Shown here: piece after piece, positions 1 to 8,305 of the stretch
Layout of the letters: each line of letters opens with the position of its first letter
Numbering within the stretch: the stretch's first letter is position 1
Source: DATBIO01 sp036556965
Lineage (GTDB): Bacteria > Acidobacteriota > Vicinamibacteria > Fen-336
Length of the DNA stretch: 30,375 nucleotides
Assembly: GCA_036556965.1 (NCBI GenBank)
Contig: DATBIO010000091.1
Span: 1-30,375, forward strand
Direction of reading: 5' to 3'
Notes under the pieces: generated by a model
Told to the model about the DNA's origin: nothing
What the model saw: the letters and a program-made list of their open reading frames with translations, nothing else
Database searches by the model: none
Program-made: the position numbers and the translations under genes

Positions 1-248
1 TCGTGCTCGGCGCCGTCCACGTGCGCCCGGTGGAGGCCACGGATGCCGCGCAGTTCCTGAGGGGCCGCGTGCTCGACGCGGAGACCATCGAGATGGCGGC
101 CGGCATCGCCTACAAGCCGGCCAAGCCCCTCGACAACGCGGACCTCAACTACGCCTGGCGCAAGCGCATGGCGCGGGTGGAGGTGGCGCGCGCGCTGCGT
201 GAGCTGGCGGGGCTGCCCACGGGAGACCTTCCCCCCGTCTACGCGTGA
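1..248 (+). CDS. Molybdopterin dehydrogenase FAD subunit, C-terminal end (partial)
   Basis: Open from the left edge in the frame beginning at base 3; only the last 82 codons are present and the start lies outside. The visible part resembles the C-terminal domain of the medium (FAD-binding) subunit of xanthine dehydrogenase/CO dehydrogenase-type enzymes: an AAQFLRGRVLDAETIEMAA stretch, then KPLDNADLNYAWRKRM and a helix ending in ARALREL, which is the usual CO_deh_flav_C ending. In that family the subunit passes electrons between the Fe-S subunit and NAD or another acceptor. Substrate cannot be judged because the FAD site and partner subunits are outside. The TGA stop overlaps the next GTG start by 4 bp (GTGA), implying translational coupling to the sulfatase. 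Confidence 0.7.
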   Translation, partial: VLGAVHVRPVEATDAAQFLRGRVLDAETIEMAAGIAYKPAKPLDNADLNYAWRKRMARVEVARALRELAGLPTGDLPPVYA

Positions 249-1618
249 GCCTCCTCGCCCTCGTGCTGTCGGCCGCGCTGGGGACTCCGCCCAACGTCGT
301 CCTCATCGTGGCCGACGACCTCGGCTACGGAGACCTCGGCAGCCACGGACATCCGGTGGTGAAGACGCCGGCCCTGGACCAGCTGGCCCGCGAGGGCCTG
401 CGGCTGACCTCCTTCTACGCCGCCTCCGCGCTCTGCTCGCCGTCGCGCGCCGCCCTGCTCACCGGCCGCACGCCGTTCCGTACGGGCATCGAGAGCTGGA
501 TCCCCCCGGACACCGACGTGCAGCTGGGCCCGCGCGAGGTCACCCTGGCCACCCTGCTGAAGGGCAGGGGCTACCAGACCCTGCTCGCCGGGAAATGGCA
601 CGTCAACGGGGGCCTGGACGTGGCCCGGCACCTGCAGCCGGGCGACCACGGCTTCGACCACTGGCTGGCCCTCCACGCCTGGGCCGAGCCGCACCAGCGC
701 GACCCCGCCAACTTCTTCCGCGACGGCAAGCCGCTGGGGAAGACCACGGGTTTCGCCGCGGAGATCGTGGTGGACGAGGCCATCCGCTGGCTGGAGGCGC
801 GACGCCCGGACGCGCCCTTCTTCGCCTACCTGCCCTTCGCGGAGCCGCACGGCACCATCGCCAGTCCCGACTGGTTCAACGCCCTCTATGCGGGCTTCAC
901 CAGCGGGCGGCCCGAGCCCTTCCCGAACCTGGGCCGGCCGCCCGACAACCTGGCCGCGCGGGGGCCCGGCGAGTACTACGCGAACCTCACCCACCTCGAC
1001 TTCCAGATCGGGCGCTTCCTGCAGCGGCTCGACCGCCTCGGCTTGCGCGACGACACCCTCGTGATCTTCACCAGCGACAACGGACCCGTGACCACGGACT
1101 GGCGCCACTGGTGGGAGGTCAACCTCTACGGCAGCACGGGCGGCCTGCGTGGCCGGAAGGCCGACCTCTACGAGGGCGGGATACGCGTCCCCGCCATCCT
1201 GCGCTGGCCCGGGCGGGTGGCGCCGGGAAGCGTCTCCGACGAGCCGGTGAGCGGCTACGACCTGTTGCCGACCCTGGCCGCCCTCGTCGGTTTCGCGGTG
1301 CCCGCCGACCGGCCCATCGACGGCGAGGACGTGTCCGCGATCCTCCGCGGCCAGCCGCGCGCGCGCGCGCGGCCGCTGTACTGGGAGTTCGACGACGACC
1401 AGGGCTTCCACTTCGCCCTGCGCGACGGGTCCTGGAAGCTGCTGGCGGACCGCTCCCTGAAGGTGGTCCGCCTCTACGACCTGGCCCGCGACCGCTTCGA
1501 GGTGGTGGACCTCGCCGCGGACAGGCCCGAGATGGTGCAGTCCCTGCTCGCCAAGCTGCGCGCGATCCAGGCCAGCGTCGAGGCCGACCCCCTCCGCCCC
1601 CGCCGCGCGGCGCGCTGA
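245..1618 (+). CDS. Type I sulfatase (formylglycine-dependent), exported
   Basis: 457 aa, about the usual length of a bacterial arylsulfatase. A very short hydrophobic N-terminus (about residues 2-13) precedes the typical strand NVVLIVADDLGYGDLG with metal-binding Asp24/Asp25. The CSPSR motif at residues 64-68 carries the Cys that would be converted to formylglycine. AGKWH follows in the middle and TSDNG (Asp278/Asn279) supplies further metal ligands. It would hydrolyse a sulfate ester in the periplasm or outside the cell; the substrate is not predictable. The GTG start at 245 is chosen because it overlaps the preceding stop and puts the catalytic strand at the expected distance. No formylglycine-generating enzyme gene is in the window. 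The pairing with a molybdo-flavoenzyme is unusual and may only reflect operon packing. Confidence 0.93.
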   Translation: MSLLALVLSAALGTPPNVVLIVADDLGYGDLGSHGHPVVKTPALDQLAREGLRLTSFYAASALCSPSRAALLTGRTPFRTGIESWIPPDTDVQLGPREVTLATLLKGRGYQTLLAGKWHVNGGLDVARHLQPGDHGFDHWLALHAWAEPHQRDPANFFRDGKPLGKTTGFAAEIVVDEAIRWLEARRPDAPFFAYLPFAEPHGTIASPDWFNALYAGFTSGRPEPFPNLGRPPDNLAARGPGEYYANLTHLDFQIGRFLQRLDRLGLRDDTLVIFTSDNGPVTTDWRHWWEVNLYGSTGGLRGRKADLYEGGIRVPAILRWPGRVAPGSVSDEPVSGYDLLPTLAALVGFAVPADRPIDGEDVSAILRGQPRARARPLYWEFDDDQGFHFALRDGSWKLLADRSLKVVRLYDLARDRFEVVDLAADRPEMVQSLLAKLRAIQASVEADPLRPRRAAR

Positions 1619-1620
1619 GG

Positions 1621-1646
1621 CCGCTCCCGCGCGCCCGCGGGAGCGG
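1621..1646 (+). terminator. Perfect GC hairpin after the sulfatase
   Basis: An 11-bp perfect inverted repeat (1621-1631 pairs with 1636-1646, 4-nt loop CGCC) begins 3 bases after the sulfatase stop. There is no T-run after it, so it is not a classical intrinsic terminator. Position and stability still suggest a transcript 3' end, because the next gene appears to have its own -10 element 17 bases further on. Confidence 0.45.
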
Positions 1647-1662
1647 CGGGGACGCCCTCTGC

Positions 1663-1668
1663 TAGAGT
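1663..1668 (+). promoter_or_regulatory. -10 element TAGAGT for the membrane protein gene
   Basis: TAGAGT ends 9 nt before the ATG at 1678, in the context GCTAGAGTGCGGG. No Shine-Dalgarno fits between it and the start. Initiation 6-7 nt after the hexamer would leave a leader of about 2-4 nt. No convincing -35 was seen. Confidence 0.5.
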
Positions 1669-1677
1669 GCGGGACCC

Positions 1678-3354
1678 ATGCGCGACCGGTGGTGGCCGCC
1701 CCTGCGGGCATTCGCGCTCTACGCGCTGCTGACCGCCGTCCTCACCTGGCCGTACGTGACGCGCCTGCGCATCCTCGACGCCGGCGACTCCGCCTTCTTC
1801 GCCTGGGTCATGGCCTGGGAGCTGCACGCGCTCTTCACCGACCCCGCGGTCCTGCCCCACGCGAACATGTTCCACCCCCACCGCTTCGTGCTCGGGCTCG
1901 ACGAGCCGGTGCTGGGCACGACCCTGCTCGCGCTCCCCCTCCGCCTCTTCACGGCGGACGCCGTCTTCGTCTTCAACCTCACCCGCCTCCTCACCTATGC
2001 CGCCTCCGGCCTCACCGCCTACCTCCTGGCCCGCGAGCTGCGCTGCGCGGAAGTGCCGGCGCTGGTGGCGGGCGCCCTCTTCGCGTTCTCCCCCATCCGC
2101 ACCGACCAGATCGCCCACCTGAGCACGCTGGGATCCCAGTGGCTGCCCCTCGTGCTGCTCTTCCTCTTCCGCTTCGCGCGCGGCGGCCGCGCGCGCGACG
2201 CCCTCCTCTCCGCCGTGTTCTACGTGCTGACGGCATATGCCTGCGGTTACCACGGCGTGCTGGCGGGGGCCGTGCTCCCGTTGCCCGCCGCCTTCCTCAT
2301 CGGCGCCCGCTGGAGCCGATGGCCGAAGGCGCTGGCGGCGGCCGCGCTGGCCGGCCTGGGCGTGCTGCCCCTCCTCCTCCTGCACCGGGCCGCGCTCGCC
2401 CCCCTGCAGTTCGTCCGCAACCTGGAGGAGACGCGCTACTACGCCGCCGCCCTGGAGACCCTGCTCGCCACCAGCTCCTGGAACCGCCTCTGGGGCCCGC
2501 TCACGGAGGAGTTCCGCACCACCTTCGCCAACAACCTGTTCCCGGGGCTGCTCCCCTACGTGTTGCCCGCCCTGGGACTGGTGGCGGTGGCCCGCCGCGG
2601 GCGCCGACCGGGCCGCGAGGCCCTGACCCTGGCCCTCCTCGCCCTGGTCGCGGTCGTGGTCTGCCTCGGCCCCGACATCCGCTTCTTCGGGCGCACCCTG
2701 GCGCGGGGCCCCTTCGGCTTCCTGCGCGAGGCCGTCCCGCTCTTCCAGAACATCCGGGTGACGGCGCGGGCCGGCATCTTCCTCGCCCTCGCCCTGAGCG
2801 CGCTATCGGGCCTGGCCCTCACCGCGCTGCGCCTGCGGCCAGCGGTGGCGGCCGGCCTGGGCGTGCTCGGTCTCGTGGAGACGCTGGTCATCCCCATCCC
2901 CACGCCCTCGTGGTCGGACGTGGTGGACACGCGCAAGCCGGCCCCGCCCGTCTACGCCTGGCTGGCCGCCCAGCCCGGAGAGCCGGCGGTGGTCGAGGTT
3001 CCCATGCTGGACGTGGAGGGAGTGATCAACGAGCCGGCCTTCCACGAGAGCATCTACCTCGTTCACTCCACGCGCCACTGGAAGCCCCTGGTCAACGGCT
3101 ACGCGGGCCACGAGCCCCCCGACTACCTGCAGCTCCGCCAGGCCATGCGGCGGTTCCCGTCCGCGGAGTCCCTGGCCGAGCTGCGCGCGCGGGGCACGCG
3201 CTACGTGATCGTCCACCGCTGGGGCCACGGCCCCAACCGCTGGGCGCGCATCGAGCGCGACCTGCCCGGCTTCCTGGGCCGGGACCTGCGCGAGGTCGCC
3301 CGCTTCGACGGCGACACCGTCTACGAGCTGGTGACGCCCGCGGCCTCTCGCTGA
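1678..3354 (+). CDS. Polytopic GT-C/YfhO-like membrane protein
   Basis: 558 aa with roughly ten to twelve hydrophobic segments over residues 10-410, then a soluble C-terminal part of about 150 residues. The first loop after TM1 has an acidic pair region (Asp34, Asp37 in LDAGDSAFFAW), where GT-C glycosyltransferases place a catalytic Asp, followed by MFHPHRF. This layout matches large bacterial membrane proteins of the YfhO/GT39-like kind that use polyprenyl-phosphate sugars for envelope glycosylation. The family assignment is by architecture only; donor and acceptor are unknown. The C-terminal domain (PVYAWLAAQPGEPAVVEVP, then YVIVHRWGHG) resembles the periplasmic tail seen in such proteins. 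It is probably transcribed from its own promoter at 1663. Confidence 0.65.
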   Translation: MRDRWWPPLRAFALYALLTAVLTWPYVTRLRILDAGDSAFFAWVMAWELHALFTDPAVLPHANMFHPHRFVLGLDEPVLGTTLLALPLRLFTADAVFVFNLTRLLTYAASGLTAYLLARELRCAEVPALVAGALFAFSPIRTDQIAHLSTLGSQWLPLVLLFLFRFARGGRARDALLSAVFYVLTAYACGYHGVLAGAVLPLPAAFLIGARWSRWPKALAAAALAGLGVLPLLLLHRAALAPLQFVRNLEETRYYAAALETLLATSSWNRLWGPLTEEFRTTFANNLFPGLLPYVLPALGLVAVARRGRRPGREALTLALLALVAVVVCLGPDIRFFGRTLARGPFGFLREAVPLFQNIRVTARAGIFLALALSALSGLALTALRLRPAVAAGLGVLGLVETLVIPIPTPSWSDVVDTRKPAPPVYAWLAAQPGEPAVVEVPMLDVEGVINEPAFHESIYLVHSTRHWKPLVNGYAGHEPPDYLQLRQAMRRFPSAESLAELRARGTRYVIVHRWGHGPNRWARIERDLPGFLGRDLREVARFDGDTVYELVTPAASR

Positions 3355-3440
3355 GCTGCGCCGGGCGCGGCGGAGGGCCTCCTCCGCGCGCGGCGACGCC
3401 CGCAGCCCCCGTCCGGAGCGGGACGCCCTGAGACGAAAGC

Positions 3441-3462
3441 GGGGGCGGCCGAAGCCGCCCCC
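3441..3462 (-). terminator. UUCG-tetraloop terminator of the metalloprotease operon
   Basis: A 9-bp perfect stem, 3441-3449 with 3454-3462. Read on the minus strand the loop is TTCG closed by C-G, the extra-stable cUUCGg tetraloop, and it is followed by the moderately T-rich GCTTTCGTCT. It lies 25 bases past the minus-strand stop at 3487 and about 87 bases past the plus-strand stop at 3354, so it may also end the convergent plus-strand transcript, though no T-run follows in that direction. Confidence 0.65.
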
Positions 3463-3486
3463 GGGCACGTCAAGCCGGCCGTCCCC

Positions 3487-6135
3487 TCAGAAGGGAAGGA
3501 ACAGGAGGCTCCGGAACGAGAGGTCCACGGTGTCGCCCAGGTTGAACTGCTCGTAGGTGGTCCCGCGGCCGGAGAGGATGGGGAACCGCGCGGAGAAGTC
3601 GGTCTCCCCGGGGTCCGCGGCGCCGCCGCCCTCCGTCACCCCCACCAGGGCGTCGCTGCGTGAGGTCGCCCCGTAGAAGATCCCCGACAACCCCAGCACG
3701 TCGAGGTGGACCGTGAAGTAGTTGGGCGAGGTCGCGAAGAACTCCGGCACGCTGATGAAGTGGAGGTTCAGCTGGTGCGAGCTGTGCTCCGCCACCACGA
3801 TGCCCTGGGTGCCGTCCAGGTCGTCCCACAGCGGAGCGATGCGTGGCGGCCCCGCCAGGAGCTCGGGCACCGACTCCGAGAAGTCGGTGTTGCCCGCGCC
3901 GAAGGTCACGTTGCCGTTCGAGTTGACGAACACGCTGTTGTAGGTGGCCCCCTGGTAGCGGAACGGGAAGTTCAGGGGCAGCTCGGTGGTGGTGTCGTCG
4001 CCGACGGGCAGGATGTCACCCCGGTAGGTGTTGGCCACCAGCACGTAGCGGCCGCCGCTCTCCCCCGCCCCGTTGAAGTCGAAGTCGGGGTACGCCGTCA
4101 CCGCCACCGCCAGGTTGAGGTCGACGTTGGCCTGGAGGAGGAGGCGCGAGAGGAGCCCGTTCCCGCCGTCGTCGTCGAAGGCGAGCAGGTCGCCGGTGTC
4201 GGCGTCGAAGACGCCGATGAGGCTGTCGAAGGCCCCGCGCACCGTCTCGAGGGCCAGGATGTCCCCGGCCTTCACGCGGAACCTGAAGTAGTCCACGTCG
4301 CCGCCCACGGGGGAGACGGTGGAGAAGCTCCTCACGCTCTCGTTGCTGAAGGGCGGGCTGATGCGGCGGGCGTGCGCGATGTCGTCGTTGGGCTCGAACT
4401 CGTCGCGGAAGCCGTTCTTGAAGTTGCTGAAGGTGAGCTCGTAGCCGGCGAGGTCGTTGGTCTCACCCGCGGTGAAGATCTCGAAGGCCGCCGTGTCGTT
4501 GTTCATGTTGATGGTGCGGCGGTGGCCGTGGGTGCGCAGGTTCTCCTCGTTCTCGAAGCCGGAGGTGATGGCGCCGCCGCAGCTGAGGCCGGCGAGGCCG
4601 TCCACCACCGTCAGGTCGCCGTACTCGATCTCCGCCTGGTTGGAGCTGCGCTTCAGGGTGATGGAGAAGGTGTTGGCGCCGGTGTTCACGAACTCGGGCA
4701 CGTCCTCCCACCGCACGGTGAAGGTGTTGGCCGTGCGGTCGAAGGTGACGATGCCGCCCGCGGCGGAGTTGAGGTCGTCCCACACGCCGGCGATGCGCGG
4801 CGGCCCGCCCAGGAACTCGACGATCGACTCCGAGAAGTCCGTGCTCCCCGCGCCGAAAGTCAGGCTGCCGTTGGCGTTGACGTACACGGCGTTGTACTCC
4901 TGGCCGCACATCTTGAAGGCGAAGGGCAGGGGCAGCTGGACGAAGTCGTCGTCACCCACGGGCAGGGGGTCGCCCGGGGCGAAGGTGTTGAAGATGACGT
5001 TGACGCCGGTGGCCGCACCGCCCGCCGCCGCCGAGACCGCGGTGAAGACGGAGGGGTCGTCGGTGGAGGCGTCGCTGCTCTCGGCGGCGCCGTTGTGGAA
5101 CTCCTCGGGCCCCGGCAGGGCGACGGGGGTGGTGCTGAAGCCGCCGGCCAGGATCTGGTCGACGTACACCGCGTAGCTGGCGCCGGGGGTCAGGCCGTTC
5201 AGGCGGTAGGTCCCGGTGACGGGGTCCCCCTGGTCGGTGAAGTCCGTGAAGTCGCCGGAGACGGCGGAGACCGCGTCGAAGAACGGGTCCGCGGTGTTGC
5301 GCGCGATCACGTTGACGCCGGACAGGCGAGTGGCGCCGTCGGGCAGGAAGATGGTCCCCGCGATGCTGGCCGTGGTGGTGAAGAAGGTCGCCTCGGGATA
5401 CAGGGTGGAGATCATGGACACGTCGTCCCGGTTCAGGTTCTGGGTCCCGGTTCCGGGCCCGAAGTAGAACGGGTACATGGTCTCGATGACCTCGAAGGCC
5501 AGCGGATTCGGCGGATTGCCGAAGGTGTTGTTCGGGGTGGGGCCGCTGGTGTCGCCCAGGCCCAGGAACTGCTGGCCGTTGACGATGGTGTGGGCCAGGT
5601 TCGAGTAGTGGCCGAACTCGTGGACCATGACGTCGGTGGCGGCGGTGAGGTCGTCGAAGGCGGGCCCGTTCAGGAAGGACAGGCCCTCCGTGATGGTGCA
5701 GGTGGTGACGTCTCCCCACTCCGGTCCCGCGAAGCCCAGGATGCCGGAGCCGGGGCCGAAGAGGAGGTCGAAGATCTCGCCCGTGTCGTCGAAGACGATG
5801 GCGGAGAGGCCGTCCGGCGCGGGCGCGTCCAGGTAGGGCTCGAAGTTGGTGATGTCCACGTCCACCGGGAGCTCCGCGCCCTGGAAGTAGGTGGCGGTGG
5901 AGGTGGGGACGAGGGCCCAGCGGTTGAAGGAGTCGGCCACCGCGGCCACGGCGGCCGCGTGGGTCAGGGGCCCCAGGTCGCCCTGGTCGGGGTTGAAGGG
6001 GATGCCGGGGCCGCTGACGTCCCAGAGGAACGGCTGGCCGCTGTCGCAGTTGGCCAGCGGACCGCCGGCGAAGGCGGGCGCCGCGGCGGCGGCGACGAGG
6101 AGGACGAGGGCGAGTCGGATGGTGCTGGTCTTCAT
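3487..6135 (-). CDS. Secreted metzincin-like metalloprotease with two nidogen-like repeats and a PPC domain
   Basis: 882 aa. Signal peptide at residues 1-23 (hydrophobic core, AFA cleavage site). The catalytic region has HEFGH at 172-176 with a third His at 182 (HExxHxxNxxH, metzincin spacing but Asn where Gly is usual) and a likely Met-turn at Met220 in ETMYP. Next comes a carboxypeptidase-regulatory-like beta domain (from about 260). Two copies of a nidogen-like domain follow, starting near residues 394 and 711, sharing NxNGxxTFGAGxTDFSES and GGPPRIA/AGPPRIA then WDDL. Between them is a pre-peptidase C-terminal-like domain (starting FEPNDD near 570). ATG at 6135 is chosen for its GGAGG 4-6 nt upstream and the signal peptide. 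It is second in an operon, 8 bp after the 195-aa gene. Expected to act outside the cell on proteins; the substrate is unknown. Confidence 0.85.
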   Translation of the reverse strand: MKTSTIRLALVLLVAAAAAPAFAGGPLANCDSGQPFLWDVSGPGIPFNPDQGDLGPLTHAAAVAAVADSFNRWALVPTSTATYFQGAELPVDVDITNFEPYLDAPAPDGLSAIVFDDTGEIFDLLFGPGSGILGFAGPEWGDVTTCTITEGLSFLNGPAFDDLTAATDVMVHEFGHYSNLAHTIVNGQQFLGLGDTSGPTPNNTFGNPPNPLAFEVIETMYPFYFGPGTGTQNLNRDDVSMISTLYPEATFFTTTASIAGTIFLPDGATRLSGVNVIARNTADPFFDAVSAVSGDFTDFTDQGDPVTGTYRLNGLTPGASYAVYVDQILAGGFSTTPVALPGPEEFHNGAAESSDASTDDPSVFTAVSAAAGGAATGVNVIFNTFAPGDPLPVGDDDFVQLPLPFAFKMCGQEYNAVYVNANGSLTFGAGSTDFSESIVEFLGGPPRIAGVWDDLNSAAGGIVTFDRTANTFTVRWEDVPEFVNTGANTFSITLKRSSNQAEIEYGDLTVVDGLAGLSCGGAITSGFENEENLRTHGHRRTINMNNDTAAFEIFTAGETNDLAGYELTFSNFKNGFRDEFEPNDDIAHARRISPPFSNESVRSFSTVSPVGGDVDYFRFRVKAGDILALETVRGAFDSLIGVFDADTGDLLAFDDDGGNGLLSRLLLQANVDLNLAVAVTAYPDFDFNGAGESGGRYVLVANTYRGDILPVGDDTTTELPLNFPFRYQGATYNSVFVNSNGNVTFGAGNTDFSESVPELLAGPPRIAPLWDDLDGTQGIVVAEHSSHQLNLHFISVPEFFATSPNYFTVHLDVLGLSGIFYGATSRSDALVGVTEGGGAADPGETDFSARFPILSGRGTTYEQFNLGDTVDLSFRSLLFLPF

Positions 6136-6143
6136 GGCTCCTC

Positions 6144-6731
6144 CTACTTGCCCGTGACCGCGCGGATGGCCTGGGCCAGCTGCGCGTAGGAGACGGGGCG
6201 CCCGGAGGCCAGGCCCGTCTCGCTCATGCCGCGGAACAGCCCGGCGTTGCCGAAGGCGTTCACGGCCTGTTCCTCCGACTTGCCGCTGCCGGTGATGGTG
6301 AAGGCGCCCTGGCCGAGACCGACCGTGGTGCTGAGGCCGGCGGAGCTGGGTCGGGTGGTGAAGAGCACGTAGTCCTGCCCCACGCGCAGCTCGGGCACGT
6401 CCTGCAGGAAGGACAGCTTCCGGACGTTGCCCTCGGTCCTGGCCGCCTTGGCCGTGCCGAGCATGCGGACCTCGAGAACGCCGGCGCCCTTGCCCTCGGC
6501 CGCGTCGCCCTTGAACGACTCCTCGACCTTCAGGCGGTAAGTGACGGTGGGCAGGTCGCCCCCGCCCGCGCTCACCGTGCCCGCGCTCACGTCGAGGACG
6601 GTGACTCGCACGACCTTGTCCGCACGCTGGACGAGGTCTCTCAGGTTCATGTGCACGAGCGTGGTCGCCCGGGCGAGCGGCGCGGCGGCGATCGCCGCGG
6701 CCACCCCGAGCGCCGCGATACGCAACTTCAT
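6144..6731 (-). CDS. Exported protein of unknown function, operon partner of the metalloprotease
   Basis: 195 aa with a clean signal peptide (MKLRIAALGVAAAIAAAPLARA). The mature part starts with MNLRDLVQRADKVVRVTVL, then TVTYRLKVEESFKG. That pattern resembles small exported proteins whose first half reads 'residues of concern ... V..G.V ... T...V.E..KG' and which often sit next to matrixin-type proteases in Acidobacteria-like genomes; this association is from memory, not a search. No catalytic motif was seen. A start with strong AAAGGAGGAGG upstream supports ATG at 6731. The stop lies 8 bp before the protease start, so the two are cotranscribed. A role as secretion partner, substrate or inhibitor of the protease would be speculation. 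Confidence 0.8.
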   Translation of the reverse strand: MKLRIAALGVAAAIAAAPLARATTLVHMNLRDLVQRADKVVRVTVLDVSAGTVSAGGGDLPTVTYRLKVEESFKGDAAEGKGAGVLEVRMLGTAKAARTEGNVRKLSFLQDVPELRVGQDYVLFTTRPSSAGLSTTVGLGQGAFTITGSGKSEEQAVNAFGNAGLFRGMSETGLASGRPVSYAQLAQAIRAVTGK

Positions 6732-6806
6732 CTGTCCTCCTCCTTTGATCTCGACTGCTCGCTCGCCGCACCTGGACCCGAGGTCTGGAGGAGGACGATG
6801 AGCCTG

Positions 6807-6836
6807 GGCGCCACGCGCGAGCTTGCGCGCGGCGCC
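6807..6836 (-). other. Hairpin in the 5' leader of the metalloprotease operon
   Basis: GGCGCC at 6807-6812 pairs with GGCGCC at 6831-6836, extended inward by GCGCG pairing around a 2-nt bulge. It falls inside the predicted leader of about 135 nt between the promoter at 6871-6900 and the start at 6731. No T-run follows, so it is not an attenuator of the classical kind. It may stabilise the mRNA. Confidence 0.35.
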
Positions 6837-6870
6837 GAATCGATCCGTTAGGTTGTGATTGAGGGGACGA

Positions 6871-6900
6871 ATCCTACGCGAAGAGTGGTCGGCCGGTCAA
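6871..6900 (-). promoter_or_regulatory. Sigma70-type promoter of the 6731-3487 operon
   Basis: On the minus strand TTGACC (6900-6895) is followed after 18 nt by TAGGAT (6876-6871). Both hexamers are close to consensus, and this is the best two-box promoter in the window. Transcription would start near 6865, leaving a leader of about 135 nt. This contrasts with the -35-poor, near-leaderless promoters of several neighbours. Confidence 0.65.
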
Positions 6901-6938
6901 CGCTTTTTCTCCACCTGCCCCGGATGTGCCAATTGTGC

Positions 6939-6944
6939 TAGCCT
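6939..6944 (+). promoter_or_regulatory. Possible -10 element TAGCCT for citrate synthase
   Basis: TAGCCT in the context GTGCTAGCCTGCC lies 44 nt before the gltA ATG. It would give a leader of about 38 nt containing GGAGG (6971-6975). The -35 region is not recognisable. It is divergent from the minus-strand promoter at 6871-6900. Confidence 0.3.
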
Positions 6945-6988
6945 GCCACCCGCTCCCTCTCCTGTTTCCCGGAGGCCAGGAAGCCGCG

Positions 6989-8281
6989 ATGACCAAGGAC
7001 ACCCTGACCGTCATAGATAACCGTACGGGAAGGACTTACGAGATCCCGATCGAGCGCGGGACGGTGAAGGCCCTGGATCTCCGCCAGATCAAGGTGGCGC
7101 CCGACGACTTCGGGCTTATGACATACGACCCGGCCTTCACCAACACCGCCGCCTGCCGGAGCAGCATCACCTTCATCGACGGGGACAAGGGCATCCTGAA
7201 CTACCGGGGCTACCCCATCGACCAGCTGGCGGAGAAGAGCACCTACCTGGAGACCGCCTACCTCATCCTCAACGGCGAGCTGCCCGGCCGCGCCGAGCAC
7301 GAGGCGTGGGTGCACAACATCACCCACCACACGATGGTCCACGAGAACATCAAGGACCTCCTCGACGCCTTCCGCTACGACGCGCACCCCATGGGCATGC
7401 TCATGTCCACGGTGGCCGCCCTCTCCACGTTCTACCCCGAGGCGCGGCACGTACACGACGCGGCCAACCGTCGCAACCAGATCTTCCGGCTCATCGCCAA
7501 GATGCCGACCCTGGCCGCCTTCTCGTACCGGCACCTGATGGGCCTGCCCTACGCCTATCCGGACAACGACCTCAGCTACACCGGCAACTTCCTGCAGATG
7601 ATGTTCAAGATGGCGGGGAAGTACCCGGCGGACCCGGTGCTGGAGCGCGCCCTGGAGGTGCTCTTCATCCTTCACGCCGACCACGAGCAGAACTGCTCCA
7701 CCAGCGCCATGCGCGGCGTGGGCTCCAGCGAGGTGGACCCGTTCTCCGCCACCGCCGCCGCCATCGCCGCCCTCTACGGACCGCTGCACGGCGGGGCCAA
7801 CGAGATGGTGCTGCGGATGCTGCGCGAGATCGGGAGCAAGGACAAGGTCCCCGCCTTCATCAAGGAGGTGAAGGGCAGCGGCGGGGAAGTGCGCCTCATG
7901 GGCTTCGGGCACCGCGTCTACAAGAACTACGACCCCCGCGCCAAGATCATCAAGATCATGGCCGACCAGGTGTTCGAGGTGACGGGCCGCAACCCGCTGC
8001 TGGACATCGCCCTCGAGCTGGAGCGGATCGCCCTCGAGGACGACTACTTCGTGAAGAGGAAGCTCTACCCGAACGTGGACTTCTACTCCGGCCTCATCTA
8101 CCAGGCCATGGGCTTCCCGGTGGACATGTTCCCCGTGCTCTTCGCCATCCCCCGCACCTCGGGCTGGCTCGCGCAGTGGGAGGAGATGCTCACGGACAAG
8201 GACCAGAAGATCGCGCGCCCGCGCCAGGTCTACACCGGCGCGGATCGGCGCGACTACGTCCCCCTGGCCGCCCGCGCCTAG
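6989..8281 (+). CDS. gltA: Citrate synthase, type II
   Basis: 430 aa, close in size to the E. coli enzyme. It condenses acetyl-CoA and oxaloacetate to citrate in the TCA cycle (cytosol). Catalytic residues are in place: HADHEQN (His229-Asn235), His267 in GPLHGGANE, His308 in GFGHRVYKNYDPR, and Asp364 in VDFYSG. Their spacing is within a few residues of the E. coli His264/His305/Asp362 set, placing it with the hexameric, typically NADH-sensitive type II group. The N-terminus TVIDNRTGRTYEIPI is the type II beta-domain. The ATG at 6989 (MTKDTL) is preferred over an in-frame ATG at 6926, because the latter lies upstream of the likely -10 and adds a non-homologous 21-residue extension. It is monocistronic, convergent with the desaturase. 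Confidence 0.96.
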   Translation: MTKDTLTVIDNRTGRTYEIPIERGTVKALDLRQIKVAPDDFGLMTYDPAFTNTAACRSSITFIDGDKGILNYRGYPIDQLAEKSTYLETAYLILNGELPGRAEHEAWVHNITHHTMVHENIKDLLDAFRYDAHPMGMLMSTVAALSTFYPEARHVHDAANRRNQIFRLIAKMPTLAAFSYRHLMGLPYAYPDNDLSYTGNFLQMMFKMAGKYPADPVLERALEVLFILHADHEQNCSTSAMRGVGSSEVDPFSATAAAIAALYGPLHGGANEMVLRMLREIGSKDKVPAFIKEVKGSGGEVRLMGFGHRVYKNYDPRAKIIKIMADQVFEVTGRNPLLDIALELERIALEDDYFVKRKLYPNVDFYSGLIYQAMGFPVDMFPVLFAIPRTSGWLAQWEEMLTDKDQKIARPRQVYTGADRRDYVPLAARA

Positions 8282-8305
8282 CGCCCCCGGGGCGTCCGGT
8301 CGCCT

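Noticed and set aside
239..1711. 490-codon minus-strand open frame opposite the sulfatase
   Set aside because: Shadow of GC-rich codons; the sulfatase on the plus strand has all catalytic motifs.
3706..6189. 827-codon plus-strand open frame opposite the metalloprotease
   Set aside because: Val/Glu/Gly-rich shadow without motifs; the minus strand has signal peptide, HEFGH site, repeats, promoter and terminator.
6926..6988. Upstream in-frame ATG extending citrate synthase by 21 residues
   Set aside because: It lies upstream of the likely -10 element and the extra residues do not belong to the type II N-terminus; the ATG at 6989 follows GGAGG.
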